Assembly: GCF_037893015.1 (NCBI RefSeq)
Contig: NC_133658.1
Span: 250,858,518 to 250,922,517 of the forward strand
From: Macrotis lagotis
Lineage: Eukaryota; Chordata; Mammalia; Peramelemorphia; Peramelidae
Direction: 5' to 3'
DNA length: 64,000 nt
The notes beneath the pieces are model-generated. The model worked only from the letters and a program-made list of their open reading frames with translations. It did no database searches and had not been told where the DNA came from. Shown here piece by piece: positions 32,755-43,130 of this stretch (positions within the stretch are counted from its first letter, which is position 1; each line of letters starts with the position of its first letter). A program made the translations under genes and the position numbers.

Positions 32755-33480
32755 ATCATCTCTCCTGTCAGCCACATAGCTCGAGCTATAGAGTGACTGC
32801 CCAATGGTTCCCAGCTTCCCCATACATCAAATCAGAGTGTGAGGGCCACTCTGTAATTATTCTACTCTGCCTGACAATCCAATTTAGGGTTGGTTGATAC
32901 CGTTATTTATCAAAAGCCAACCGGGGGAAGGGAAACTCAGGAGATTCTAGAAATATTTTTGTTACAGGGACATAAACTTCAATGTGCAAGACAAGTGGAG
33001 GTTACATTGCTTCCCACGTACTCACTCCTATATACTACTTAACATCTGGGCAAGGCCCAACTCCAGCCCACCTCCTCTGGAGAGTCCTCCCTGATTCTTC
33101 AAGCCTCTAATGATCTCCCTCTTTTATGAATTCCTGCTAGACTCCAGCCTTGAGCAAGTGATTCCATGCTGTCTTTTATTCTCTGGGTGGCTCTTCAATG
33201 AGATTGTGAGCTCTGTGTGCACTGGCAGTGGCAACATCATATACTCTTTGGCAGGGGTATGCTCAAGCCAGTCCAAACCATCTCACAAAAGCTAATTATT
33301 AAATGTTCAGTGGAAGCACTTACACCTTGGAAATCAACAAACGGCTACAAATCCAGGCTTGATTTATTGTTTAGCTGATTGTTTAGACTTAAGAAGGAGA
33401 TGGACAAGATGTTAATAATCAAAATTAAACTTGAAAGTTTGCCCTGTTTACACTTTTTCCCACACAGCCTATTATTTTAA
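32755..33480. promoter_or_regulatory. Candidate conserved noncoding block(s) with an L2 remnant inside
   Basis: 32755-32960 (CATAGCTCGAGCTATAGAGT palindrome-like; CTGTAATTATTC) and 33290-33480 (CTAATTATTAAATG; TGATTTATTGTTTAGCTGAT; GTTAATAATCAAAATTAAAC) carry no repeat signature and are rich in homeodomain/forkhead-like words. An L2-like piece (CCTCCCTGATTCTTCAAG) lies near 33040-33140 and a CAGGGGTATGCTCAAG terminus at 33252. Regulatory role is an inference. Confidence 0.33.
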
Positions 33481-33652
33481 TATTTACCAAAATACCACTT
33501 AGCTTACCCAAGAGGACATCAGAATGATAACTTTCATTTCTCTGCCTCTTTAAGGAAGGTGTCCTTATCTCTAAAATTGGAGAGTTGAATTAGATGTGGC
33601 TATCTATAGCCCTTTCCAAATCTAAATCTATGTTAATATAAAGGAAAGAATG

Positions 33653-33890
33653 GGGCAACAAGATTGTGAAATAGATAGATTGCCAGACTGGAATCCTGGA
33701 AGACTCATCTGCCTGAATTCAAACCTGGCCTTAGATACTTACTGGACAAGTCACTTAACCCTGTTTGCCTCAGTTCCTCATCTGTAAAATGGTCTGGAAA
33801 AGGAAATAACAAACCACTGTAGTATCTTTGCCAGCAAAGCCCCAAATGGAGTCACAAAATGTCAGACAAGATTGAAAACAACTGAACAAA
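33653..33890 (+). mobile_element. MAR1-type CORE-SINE, complete
   Basis: GGGGCAACAAGATTGTGAAA head, CCTGAATTCAAACCTGGCCT, CTCAGTTCCTCATCTGTAAA, CAAACCACTGTAGTATCTTT, GTCAGACAAGATTGAAAACA. Confidence 0.92.
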
Positions 33891-35160
33891 AGAAAGGAAT
33901 AATAATGAAAATGTAACCAGTTACTCATACAATACCTTCTAAACTCCCTCAAATTAATATCTTGCTCTAGGGCCTAGGGTGATTGTTTGGGGAACAGAAG
34001 GGAAAGAAATAGTACATTAATGACAATCTCAATGATCTTCCCTCTCCCTCACCAGGATGAGGTCTCATAGGCTATGGAGGAGAGTTGAACGTTGTTTTAC
34101 AGTGCCTTTAAAAGAAACTTCCGGTCAGAGGAATCTCTTAGGTACAAGGAGAGGAGAACAAGAGAGAAAAAAAAACTCCTCAGGGGACCATGGCAACAAC
34201 AGGGCAACTTGTTCAAACTGGGACAACTAGAAATCTAAGACATCTTAGAGATTAGTCTGTAGAAGATGGAAAACAAATAATTGTAGGGGTGAGACTGACT
34301 CTGGATAGAAACTAAACTGGGAGCCAAAGAAGAAACCAAAATACAAATCATCCCAGACCCAGAGAGCACTCAGTCAGGGACCGGTGAGCAGAGATAAGAT
34401 TGGATTTGACTTAGACAAGCAGTCTAGTAACTAGTAGAAACTAGTAGCAGGAGAGGTACATCTAGCAGCACTTCGCTCAGTTTCTCCCTTGTTTTAACTA
34501 TCCTAGTCTAGGATCCAGAGATAAGCCCTTATAAAACAGTACCACCACCAACAACAACTTATTCCCTTCAAATACTTGCCTGTGTAGCAGAGATACTGTC
34601 AATTAGAATGTCCATGTAGGTATGTTGAAATATTTCCCTTGGATTTTCAATAAATTATGTGACTCTAGTTGATTTGTTTATGTAATATAACTCTAGGGTT
34701 ATATACTATAGGGTTGAGAATGAACTAGAGAATTTCCCAGATGCAGGGTGGTGGTGAAGGCAATAGAAATTTTTCAAATGTTTTATATTTTGGAGCAATA
34801 TTTTATACCAACCACTAGGTTAGAATTCAGAACCTAGTCAATGAGGGTTTCTTCTTTCTCCTGTCATTTAGAATCTTGTGGCTTAGAAGGGCAGAAGTCA
34901 GATATATGTACATCAAAGCATATGTGTCAGGGAGATGTTGATAAGACCACTGTGTTAGGGGCTAGCACCATCTGTTGGAAAAATTAAATATTATAAACCT
35001 TTCTTAATTAGTTGACCAGGTAACACCCTGTCTTCCTATAGATAGCACACCAGCTGTTGTGAGCTCCTATTTCTACTATAGAACCTCAAATATCTTATAA
35101 TACTCTAATTAAGTCACAATAATATGTATTTATTTCTATAAGTATTTATAAAACTTGCCT
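33891..35160. other. Unassigned block
   Basis: No gene or repeat family is recognised. CTAGTAACTAGTAGAAACTAGTAG near 34425 is a small local tandem of ACTAGTA. Confidence 0.4.
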
Positions 35161-35164
35161 CAGA

Positions 35165-35375
35165 GCATGTTGTAAGGAAGATCATAGGATCATAGATTTA
35201 AAGCTGGAAGGAACTTTAAAAGCATTCTAAGCCAATCACCTCAGTTTTCATGTGAGGACAGATACTCAGTGAAGTCATGTGATTTGCCCAAGGTCACAGT
35301 GGTAGTAAGTGGCATAAGCAGGATCTGCACTGAGGTCCTCTGACTCCAAAACATCAGTGTTTTTTTCACCATACT
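35165..35375 (-). repeat. MIR/CORE-SINE (minus)
   Basis: TTAAAGCTGGAAGGAACTTT, TTTTCATGTGAGGACAGATA, GATTTGCCCAAGGTCACAGT, GAGGTCCTCTGACTCCAAAA. Confidence 0.85.
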
Positions 35376-35377
35376 AC

Positions 35378-35600
35378 ATTGGTACAGAGAGCAGGAGTCA
35401 GGAAGACTCATTTTCCTGAAAAACCTGGCCTCAGACACTTCCTAGTTGTGTGACTCTGGGCAAGTCACTTAACCCTGTTTGACTCCGTTTCCTCCCCTAT
35501 AAAATGAACTGGAGAAAGCAATGGCAAATGACTCCATTATCTCTGCTACTAAAACCCCAAATGAGGTCACAGTCAGATACCACTGAACAACAACAATAAC
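35378..35600 (+). mobile_element. MAR1-type CORE-SINE
   Basis: GGAGTCAGGAAGACTCATTT, CTAGTTGTGTGACTCTGGGC, ATAAAATGAACTGGAGAAAG, CCAAATGAGGTCACAGTCAG, CTGAACAACAACAATAAC. Confidence 0.9.
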
Positions 35601-35699
35601 TCGGGTACAAATATTTTATTTGAGACAAAACCATACCTAAAAGAAAGTAAGCTGTCGTCTACTGCAAGTTTCTTAAAGGCAGGGAAAGATCACATCCAA

Positions 35700-35870
35700 G
35701 GACATAAAGTCATAGACTCTCCAAGTCAAGACGCTCCAATCAAAGAATATCTAGTCCAACCTCCTCATTTCACAGAAACATAAACTGAAGCCCAGAGAAG
35801 GGAGATGGCCCTGCCTAAAACTGCCCAATGAGCTAATAACCAGTGCATCTCCTGCAGAAATTACCATAGG
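35700..35870 (-). repeat. MIR/CORE-SINE (minus)
   Basis: AAGAATATCTAGTCCAACCT, CATTTCACAGAAACATAAAC and AGATGGCCCTGCCTAAAA. Confidence 0.6.
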
Positions 35871-36054
35871 ACTTCACACACAGTTGGTGCATTGAATAAA
35901 ATCATGTTCCTGCATTTGAGAAATCTGGTCTATCTGGGTCTTCCCTTAGAAAGCTCAACAGAATCAGACATGACCTTACAATCTGTTCCTTCTAAAGAAG
36001 GGTAAACAGACAACTTAGTTTGACTCTCTGAACACTTATCTGTTGCACTGATTT

Positions 36055-36240
36055 AGAGTCATAGTGTGAAAGGCAAATAGTACTAGATCAAGAGACTTAA
36101 GATCTCATCTAGTTCTGCACTCTTCTATTGTCCAGAAGAATCCACAAAGGCCAAAAGAGGGGAAACAACTTACCCAAGGCCACACAGGTAAGAGTTCAAG
36201 GAGCCAGAAGAAAAAGGGACTTTTCACTATACTGCAGGTC
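36055..36240 (-). repeat. MIR/CORE-SINE (minus)
   Basis: TAAGATCTCATCTAGTTCTG, AACAACTTACCCAAGGCCAC and CAGGTAAGAGTTCAAGGAGC. Confidence 0.65.
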
Positions 36241-37095
36241 CCAAAGTCCTTAATATTCATCTTGACTTATTATTCCCACCAATGGAAGTCAGGGAAATTG
36301 ATTTTTTTAAGGGCAGGAAGGCTGCAACTATAATCAATAAACCCTCTCTAGAATTCACAGCCTCCTTCAAATTCTGAGGTTGCCGGCTTGTAAAAGTTGA
36401 GGCTGCCCAAGCAAATAAGACCAGTGTTTCTAAACTGTGATAACAATTTGAAGTTCTTTGCAACCTTCAAGCACTATATAATGTGATTTATCAGGAGCTA
36501 TAATAAATTGGGTCTCTTACTACAGAGCTGACTATATCAACAAACAGGGATTTACGATGGGGGGGGCAGTCAGTGAGGCAGAGCTAAGCCTCACCAGCTG
36601 CCCCCCCCTCTCTGCAGGTCTCTGATCAGTAAGGAGGGAAAGGAAGAACAAGAGACAAATAGGTCATCAGAATCTTGGCTAGGTTGGACCAGGAGTCCTC
36701 GGTGGTCATTATTGCTTGTAGCTGAGGGCTACCTGAAAGGAGAAGCAAAGGAAGAATCCATCATTGGCAAGAAACTGAGGTGATAATTTGGGGCAACCAA
36801 GGTGCTAGATCTAAACAGGATGAAGAGAATCCCAGGCCAGGCACCAGAGCTCTGGTCAATGAAACCAGGAAGATGGGAGAGGAGCAAAGACAAATAAATC
36901 CAACCAGGCAAGAGAGAGCAAAGGTTGCCAAAAATGAAGCCTAGGTCAAAACACAAAAGAGTAATAGAGTTGGTCATGACTAAGAGACGTTAATAATTAG
37001 GTTATGTTTTTTATTCTCTCCTTTTGACTGGGCAAGGCAGTGTCGCTGTCAAACTGCTCTGTAATCTTATGGCTATGCCTCTGTGAGCCTGTTCC
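36241..37095. other. Unassigned block
   Basis: No gene is seen. Two G/C homopolymers (GGGGGGG near 36560 and CCCCCCCC near 36601) bracket a short stretch, GTCAGTGAGGCAGAGCTAAG; the frames on the minus strand lack domains. Confidence 0.4.
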
Positions 37096-37099
37096 TGAC

Positions 37100-37390
37100 A
37101 GAATTGAGACATTCCTGGGCAATCAGGAAGCCTTGAGTTCAAATCCCATCTCAGACATTTAAGAGCCAGGGGACCCTGGGCATGTCACTTAAACTCTCTG
37201 GACCTCAGTTTTCTTATCTGTAAAAATGAATAGGATTAGAGATGATGAGTCTAAATTCGTGATCCTCTCATCCAAGTCATCTAACTGAGCTGGACCTCAG
37301 TTTTCACCGCCTTAAAAGGGAGTGGTTAAGACCGGGGGGCCTCTGAATTCCTTTCTTTCCCTAAATCTATGATCCTCTCATATTCCTGTC
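37100..37390 (+). repeat. MIR/CORE-SINE fragments, two in tandem
   Basis: First: CCTTGAGTTCAAATCCCATC, CCTCAGTTTTCTTATCTGTA, CTAAATTCGTGATCCTCTCA. Second: GACCTCAGTTTTCACCGCCT, CCTAAATCTATGATCCTCTC. Both end in the same GATCCTCTCAT phrase. Confidence 0.75.
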
Positions 37391-37489
37391 CCCATCCAAA
37401 CAAAAAGAAGATTTCGTCTGGGTAGCTTTTGTGGTGGGGAAGCTCTCTGCTAGCCCACGTGGCAGATACCCCCCCCCCCATTTGTTTCC

Positions 37490-38030
37490 CCATCCCCCTC
37501 TCAAGCCAGCCCCAAGCCGGACTGAGGCTCGCAGCCCCCGGCCTCTGCTGTCCGGTGCGGGGCGGCCGCTCCCTCGTCCCGGCTCTCCCCCCTTCTGCGC
37601 GAGGCCACGTCTCCCGGAGTAATCAGCGAGAGGAGGCTCTTGGGCACCAAGCGTTTCCAGGGAAGCGCTGGCTGATTGAGGCCCCGAGTGACAGGGTATC
37701 CATCATTGCTGCCTTTGATTAAGCTCCGCACTAATCTCTGTCACAGGGTAATGACTGCTCAGGCAAACGGAGGCTGATTGCGGAGGGCTTCTCATCTGCA
37801 TGCATCCCAGGAAGGCCGGGGGCGGGGGGCCCGCCTCGGCAGCCCTAATGGGGCGGGCTGGCTGGCAAAGTCCTCACGGGCTGGCGGGGGCTGCCACCCC
37901 CCTGACCAGGGCCACCTCCGTCGAGAAAGGGCGGCAACCGACCGACGTGGCCCGGGGCCAAGCCCAGGGGGCAACGTGATGGAGTCCTGGGCTCTCTGCA
38001 CCGCCCCTCCGAGCTGCTCCGAGTGGTTTC
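37490..38030. promoter_or_regulatory. CpG island
   Basis: A sudden rise in GC with more than thirty CpGs in about 540 bases, including the NotI word GCGGCCGC at 37562-37569. The flanks on both sides are CpG-poor. Either a promoter or a large distal element is possible. Open frames on both strands over it (37429-37731, 37778-38136) are expected of GC-rich DNA and show no domain, start context or splice donor that I trust. Confidence 0.8.
37620..37810. promoter_or_regulatory. Candidate enhancer core with TALE/TCF-type motif cluster
   Basis: The low-GC heart of the island. It carries TGACAG (37689-37694) and its inverse CTGTCA (37738-37743), each followed by an ACAGGGTA word (37691-37698, 37743-37750); GCTGATTG at 37671-37678 and 37773-37780, with the inverse AATCAGC at 37621; CTTTGATT at 37713-37720; and TGCATGCA at 37797-37804. 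TGACAG and TGATTG are the usual MEIS and PBX half-sites and CTTTGAT the TCF/LEF one; binding here is inferred. Confidence 0.4.
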
Positions 38031-38199
38031 CCCTCCTCTGCCATCCTCCTCTGGGAGGATGCTCTCTCAACTCAATCTCAAGATGCACAGCACCCCTCTG
38101 ATGAAGCCCATGCCCCCACTCCACAGCACAATGCACAGACGGTGTGAGTTCACAGGTTGGCAGAGCTAGAGTGCTTCTGCTAATAACATTGATGATAAT

Positions 38200-38480
38200 A
38201 TACTTCTTTAAGATTTCCCAGTCGAATTACAAATAATATCTCATTTAGTCCTCACAACCACCCTGGGAGATGAATACTATTATTATTATTATTATTATTT
38301 CTATTTTCAGATGAGAAAATTGAGGTTGACAGAGGTCTAGTGACTTACCCAGGGTCAAATAAACTAGTAATATGTAATGGACCTCAGAGGCTATCTAGTC
38401 TAGCCCCTAATTTTGCACATGAGGAAACTGAGACCCACTGGCCTTAAGAGTTGTGAAGACCTGGGTTCAAGCTTTTTTTC
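38200..38480 (-). repeat. MIR (minus) with (ATT)n, then a CORE-SINE end
   Basis: AATAATATCTCATTTAGTCC, CTCACAACCACCCTGGGAG, a TATTATTATT array at 38277-38300, ATGAGAAAATTGAGGTTGAC; then CATGAGGAAACTGAGACCC near 38418. Confidence 0.85.
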
Positions 38481-38499
38481 CTGACTCATAACCTTCTCT

Positions 38500-38745
38500 A
38501 TGTCTCTCTCAGGTAATAAGTCATGCAGTGGATAGAAGCTTGGCTTCAAGACAGCAAAATATACATTCAGAATTTCACTTATACAAGAGTTGTATGAGCC
38601 TAGACAAGTCTGACCTCTGTATGACTCAGTCTTCCCATTTTAAAATAGAAATAATAATAGTACCTACCCACAAGGTTGTATTAGGAACTAATGAGAAACG
38701 TATGTAAAGTGTTTTACAAACCTCAAATGCTAACTGTTATAAAAG
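38500..38745 (+). repeat. MIR, near full length
   Basis: TGCAGTGGATAGAAGCTTGG, GACTCAGTCTTCCCATTTTA, ATAATAATAGTACCTACCCA, GTAAAGTGTTTTACAAACCT. Confidence 0.88.
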
Positions 38746-38950
38746 TGACCTGCCTAAGATCATGAATATCAGAAGTGCAATTTGGACCAGGTCCTCTGCC
38801 TTCATAAATCTAGAGCTGGTAAGGTCTTCAGAGGTCATTTATTTTACGAATGAGAAATCTCAGAAGGGTTAAATGACTTACCCAAGGAAGGTATGAGAAG
38901 TAAAAAGCATGAGTCCATATGTTGAGTCCATAACCAGTGCTCTTTCTTTG
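38746..38950 (-). repeat. CORE-SINE fragments (minus)
   Basis: GTGACCTGCCTAAGATCATG, GACCAGGTCCTCTGCCTTC, then TCTAGAGCTGGTAAGGTCTT and ATGACTTACCCAAGGAAGG. Confidence 0.65.
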
Positions 38951-39319
38951 CACTGTGTCACTGAAAGCTAACTGCTCCCCACCACTCTGCACCCCCCACC
39001 CCCTCACCCCCACTCCTATATTACTGTGGTCGGTAGGCAAACTTGACTGAAGACTGACTACCCAGACCTATAGTTGCCCATTCATTGTCCATTCATCAGC
39101 TTGGACTGATTCCCATTTGCTCAGATGGAGAATTAGAGGGCTCAGGGCATATAGATTCAAGGCAATCACCCTGGCAGGGATTAATCGAATTGGATTTGTT
39201 GTGGTTAGTGACAGCTTCCAACACGTCAAAGAAATGGGATTTTGATATTGAAGGGTTATTTTTTTTTCTGGCCTATGTCAGAAAAATGACCTGGAAGCCA
39301 TGTGATATACTACTTTAAG

Positions 39320-39850
39320 GATGATGTCATTGAATGACCACAGAAACTGAGTGAAGTGAGCAGAACCAAAAGAACACTATACACACTAACAGCAACATAG
39401 GTGATAATCAACTATAATAGATTTGTTCATTTCAGCAAAACAAAAATCAGAGACAATTCTAAAAGACTTGTGACAGAAAATACCATCCATTTCCAGAGAA
39501 AAACTGTGGAGTTTAAATACAGCTTAAAGCTTACTTATGTATTAGTTATTTTTTCCTCTCTAATGTTCTTTTCTTCTGTATGTTTAGTGTATATATTATG
39601 TACTAGTTATTTTTTCTCTCTAATGCTCCTTTCTTCTGTTCGGGTTTGATTCTTCTTTCACAACATGATTAATATGAATCTTTGTTTAGCATGGTTATAT
39701 ATGTAGAGCCTATATTAAATTGTTTTCTGTCAAGGGAGAAGGGAGGGAGGGAAAAAATATAAAACTTAAAACCTTGCAAAAAATGATTGTTAAATATTGC
39801 TGTTGCATGTAGTTGGGAAAAATAAATAAAATATTTAAATTTTTAAAAAG
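39320..39850 (+). mobile_element. L1 LINE 3' end with an internal duplication
   Basis: GAGTGAAGTGAGCAGAACCA, ACACTAACAGCAACATAGGT, then a 3' UTR ending AAATAAATAAAATATTTAAA. A block of about 44 bases (39535-39579) is repeated 61 bases on (39596-39639) with few differences. Confidence 0.88.
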
Positions 39851-39889
39851 AAGAAATTAGAGCTTAAATACACATCTAGCCTTCAAATA

Positions 39890-40145
39890 TGAGCTAATCC
39901 CTTAACCTCTCTGAGGCTCTGCTGCCTCCCCTTTAAATTGGAGTTCATCATTCTCTACTTCATGGAATTGTTGTATGGTAAAAATGAGATAATATGTGAA
40001 AAGCACTTATGAACCTTAAAGCCCTATATAAATGTCAGCAATTATTAATACCAGCTCTTCCTACCCATCCTCAAAAGTCTAACTCAAATGCCACCTTCTC
40101 CCTGAGCCTTTCCTGATCCCACCTTTTATCTCCTACCGTACCTGT
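39890..40145 (+). repeat. MIR then L2 3' fragment
   Basis: MIR: GCTAATCCCTTAACCTCTCT, TACTTCATGGAATTGTTGTA, GATAATATGTGAAAAGCACT. L2: AAAAGTCTAACTCAAATGCC, ACCTTCTCCCTGAGCCTTTC. Confidence 0.8.
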
Positions 40146-40189
40146 TATCATTATCATTATTATCATGACTGACATTGATATATAGCTCT

Positions 40190-40560
40190 TTCAAAGAATC
40201 AGATGGAAAGGACCTCAGAGGTCATCAAATCCAGCCCTCTCTTTTTTATGGATGATCAAGTTGAGGTCCAGGAAAATTAAAAAACCTACCCAAGATCACA
40301 TGTAGTAAGCATCAGAAGCAGAATTTGAACCATTATCTGCTGCCTTCCAATCTGGAGTCAATATTCTTTCCAATTTTTTAAAGTTTTCTAAGTACTCTAC
40401 TTCTATCATTTCATTTGAATTTAACAATAATGCTATAAAGCAGTTATTATGGGAAATATTCTGCACATTTTATAGATTAGGAAACTAAGACTCAGACGGG
40501 TTGTGACAACCATTGGAGCCCTTGCCTTCCCTCTTCATTCTACCCACTATATCAAATAGC
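40190..40560 (-). repeat. CORE-SINE (minus) then MIR (minus)
   Basis: First: GGAAAGGACCTCAGAGGTCA, CAAGATCACATGTAGTAAGC. Second: TCTATCATTTCATTTGAATT, TTTTATAGATTAGGAAACTA, CCTTCCCTCTTCATTCTACC. Confidence 0.75.
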
Positions 40561-41028
40561 TTCAGGTCTTTTCCAGTTCAAATTCCCATCATTCTTTGAT
40601 CTTATGATCATATTTTCAACTGTCTAAAAAGTGTGAGGCCAAAAGGATAGACATAACAAGGGTGATTTAGAGTAGGAAAAAAGTGGAATCCAAAGTTAAA
40701 GATAGAATTGAGAGCCCTAGCCAAAGTCAGGGTCAAAAAACCCCTATTAGGCAAGTTAAAGGAAGGATCTGAGTTCATACAAGACTGTCACAGTTTCTTA
40801 AATTCCTGTCCAGTTTCTCAGGCATAAGATCATGGGCCATGGACAATCTCCACTCTTCTGATGATTCTCATGTGACTGTAAAAAGCTCATCTCCATATCT
40901 TGCATCTACGGTTCTTACCTGGGGGGAAGGTGAAAGCTAGGCAGTCCTGTTCCTCCACTTATTCTGTCCCTTTTCCTAAAAGGACTTCCTAGTCTTTCCA
41001 CTCAGATCCTGCCATTTCCTCTGTAGCT
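40561..41028. other. Unassigned block
   Basis: No gene or repeat is recognised. Confidence 0.35.
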
Positions 41029-41039
41029 TCTTTTCTCTT

Positions 41040-41193
41040 ATCTCTTTTTTAATTTTTTTTTATTTTAAAGGGCAATGGGTTAAGTGACTTGCCCGAGTTC
41101 ACACAATTATTAGTCTGTGGCTGGATTTGAACTCAGGTCCTCCTGACTCCAGGGTCAGTGCTCTATTCACTGCACCACCTAGCTGCTCCTTCC
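41040..41193 (-). mobile_element. Short tRNA-derived marsupial SINE (minus), full length
   Basis: The T-rich tail lies left, then GGGCAATGGGTTAAGTGACT, GGATTTGAACTCAGGTCCTC and CACTGCACCACCTAGCTGCT. Exact CTTTTCTCTT at 41030-41039 and 41194-41203 fits a target duplication. Confidence 0.92.
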
Positions 41194-41334
41194 CTTTTCT
41201 CTTTGCTTAGTCTCTGGAGTCCCAAAAGCACAGACCAGTAGTTCTCAGGCTTTTTTTCATCTCAGGACTCCTTTACACTATCAAAAAATTATTGCAGATT
41301 TCAAAGAGCTTTTGTTTATGTACGTTATATTCAA

Positions 41335-41516
41335 TGGTGTGCTGGGATATGTTTTTTAAAGCTTACTTCCCCCAAAAATTAAGTTTCATATGCATTATTA
41401 ACATTTTCTTCATCACTTTCTTAAGTCTAGACTATTAATGAAACAATAAATCTAGTGCTAATTTGTAGTTTTGCTGATATCCAAGATGTGAATGCTCACA
41501 CTGAAAAGCAATGCCA
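41335..41516 (+). repeat. Middle-layer repeat related to the 28655 hAT-like element
   Basis: GGTGTGCTGGGATATG, CATTATTAACATTTTCTTCA and CTTAAGTCTAG follow the same order as in 28655-28880 (GGTGTGCTGGTAAATG, TATTAACATTTTCTCCATTA, CTTAGGTGTAG). The L1 lies at its right end. Confidence 0.55.
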
Positions 41517-41853
41517 GTTACAGGACATAGACATAAAAAACAATACTATAAGCAAATTAGAAGATCAAGGACTAGTCTACCTGTCAGATCTATGGAAAGG
41601 GGAGCAGTTTATGACTAAGGAAGAATTGGAGAACATCACCAAAAACTAATTAGATGATTTCGATTACATTAAATTAAAAAGCTTTTGCACAGATAAAACC
41701 AATATAACCAAGATCAAAAGAAATGTAGTAAATTGGGGAACACTCTTTACAACTAATGATTCTGACAAAGGACTCATTTCTAAAATATACAGAAAACTGA
41801 ATCATATTTTTAAAACAAAAAGCCATTCCCCAATTGACAAATGGTCAAAGGAT

Positions 41854-42102
41854 ATGCAAAGGCAATTTACAGATGAGGAGATCAAAGCAATCCATAGCCA
41901 TCTGAAAAAATGCTCTAAATCATTAATTATTAGAGAAATGCAAATTAAAGCTTCTCTGAGGTACTACCTCACACCTCTCATATTGGCCAATATGACCAGA
42001 AAGGACAATGATCATTGTTGGAAGGGTTGTGGGAAATCTGGGACACTATTACACTGTTGGTGGAGCTGTAAACTCATCCAACCCTTCTGGAGAGCTATTT
42101 AG
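41854..42102 (+). pseudogene. L1 ORF2 C-terminal fragment with cysteine motif
   Basis: The frame contains IREMQIKASLRYYLTPL and CWKGCGKSGTLLHCWWSC. The CWxGCGxxGTLxHCWWxC cysteine motif of L1 ORF2p, needed for RNP formation, is intact here. A stop follows at FWRAI*, and the next part lies in another frame. Confidence 0.9.
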
Positions 42103-42126
42103 AACTATGCCCAAAGGGCAACAAAA

Positions 42127-42453
42127 ATGTGCATACCCTTTGACCCAGCAATACCACTACTGGGTCTATACCCTGAAGAGATGAGGAAAAAGGGTAAAAA
42201 CATTACTTGTACAAAAATATTTATAGCAGCCCTGTTTGTGGTGGCAAAGAATTGGAAATCCAGTAAATGTCCTTCAATTGAGGAATGGCTTAGCAAACTG
42301 TGGTATATGTACGTCATGGAACACTATTGTTCTATTAGAAACCAGGAGGGATGGGATTTCAGGGAAGCCTGGAGGGATTTGCATGAACTGATGCTGAGTG
42401 AGATGAGCAGAACCAGAAAAACACTGTACACCCTAACAGCAACATGGGGGTGA
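42127..42453 (+). pseudogene. L1 ORF2 extreme C-terminus
   Basis: FDPAIPLLGLYPEEMRKK, FIAALFVVAKNWKSSKCP and YVMEHYCSIRNQEGWDF, ending at the natural ORF2 stop after TLTATWG. The 108-codon frame is only the tail of the protein. Confidence 0.9.
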
Positions 42454-42940
42454 TGTTCAACCTTGAAGGACTTGCTCATTCCATCAGTGCAACAATCGGG
42501 AACAATATTGGGCTGCCTGCAAAGGAGAGTGCCATCTGTACCCAGATAAGGAGCTGTGGAATTTGAACAAAGTGCAAGGACTATTCCCTTTAATTTAAGA
42601 AAAAAACAGATATCTTATTGTCTGATCTTGTTACCTCTGAGACTTCTCTTCTTTAAGGAGATGATTTTTCTCTCATCACACCCAATTTGGATCAAGGTAC
42701 AACATGGAAACAAAGTAAAGACTGACAGAGTGCTTTCCGTGGGGGGGGAGCAAGATTGGGGGGAAAATTGTAAAACTCAAATAATATCTTTAATAAAAAT
42801 AAATTTTAAAAAAAGAAAAGCAATGCCATATTAGAAATTAATCTCTCTTAGCATTACAAAAATAGTTTTGACCTCACAAACTCCCTCTGAAGGTCTTGGG
42901 GGCTTCCAAGGGTCCCCAGACCACATTTTGAGAACTACTG

Positions 42941-43130
42941 TCTTAGATTTAGAACTGAAAGGGACCTTTCATCTTATCCCCCTTTAATTTCACAGATGAA
43001 GAAACTAGGCCCAGAGATATTAAATAATTTATACAAGATAATATAATCAGTAAGTACAAGGAATAGGATTTGAACCCAAGTCCTCTGACTCCAAACCCAG
43101 TATTCTTTCCATAGTTCTATGCTGTATACC
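42941..43130 (-). repeat. MIR/CORE-SINE (minus)
   Basis: AGAACTGAAAGGGACCTTTC, TCACAGATGAAGAAACTAGG, TTTGAACCCAAGTCCTCTGA. Confidence 0.85.

Larger units (their letters stand above)
41517..42814 (+). mobile_element. L1 LINE 3' end, 5'-truncated, with target duplication
   Basis: ORF2 C-terminus: SDLWKGEQFMTKEELEN, IREMQIKASLRYYLTP, the cysteine segment CWKGCGKSGTLLHCWW, FDPAIPLLGLYPEE, CTKIFIAALFVVAKNW, ending TLTATWG. The order matches human L1 ORF2p. A 3' UTR with a GTGGGGGGGG tract and an A-tail follows. GAAAAGCAATGCCA is repeated exactly at 41503-41516 and 42815-42828. A few stops and frameshifts break the frame. Confidence 0.95.
41236..42940 (+). mobile_element. hAT-Charlie-like element, interrupted by a second repeat and an L1
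   Basis: The left end CAGTAGTTCTCAGGCTTTTT and the right end CATTTTGAGAACTACTG are inverted repeats of the CAGTGGTTCTCAAAC type known from mammalian hAT elements. Inside, TTTGTTTATGTACGTTATAT and TATTAGAAATTAA, TAGTTTTGACCTCACAAAC, GGGTCCCCAGACCACATTTT match that class. The host element is only about 230 bases once 41335-42828 is removed. No transposase remains. Confidence 0.75.

Noticed and set aside
37429-38136. Open frames on both strands over the CpG island
   Set aside because: GC-rich DNA lacks stops; both strands are open, and no start context or splice donor supports either.
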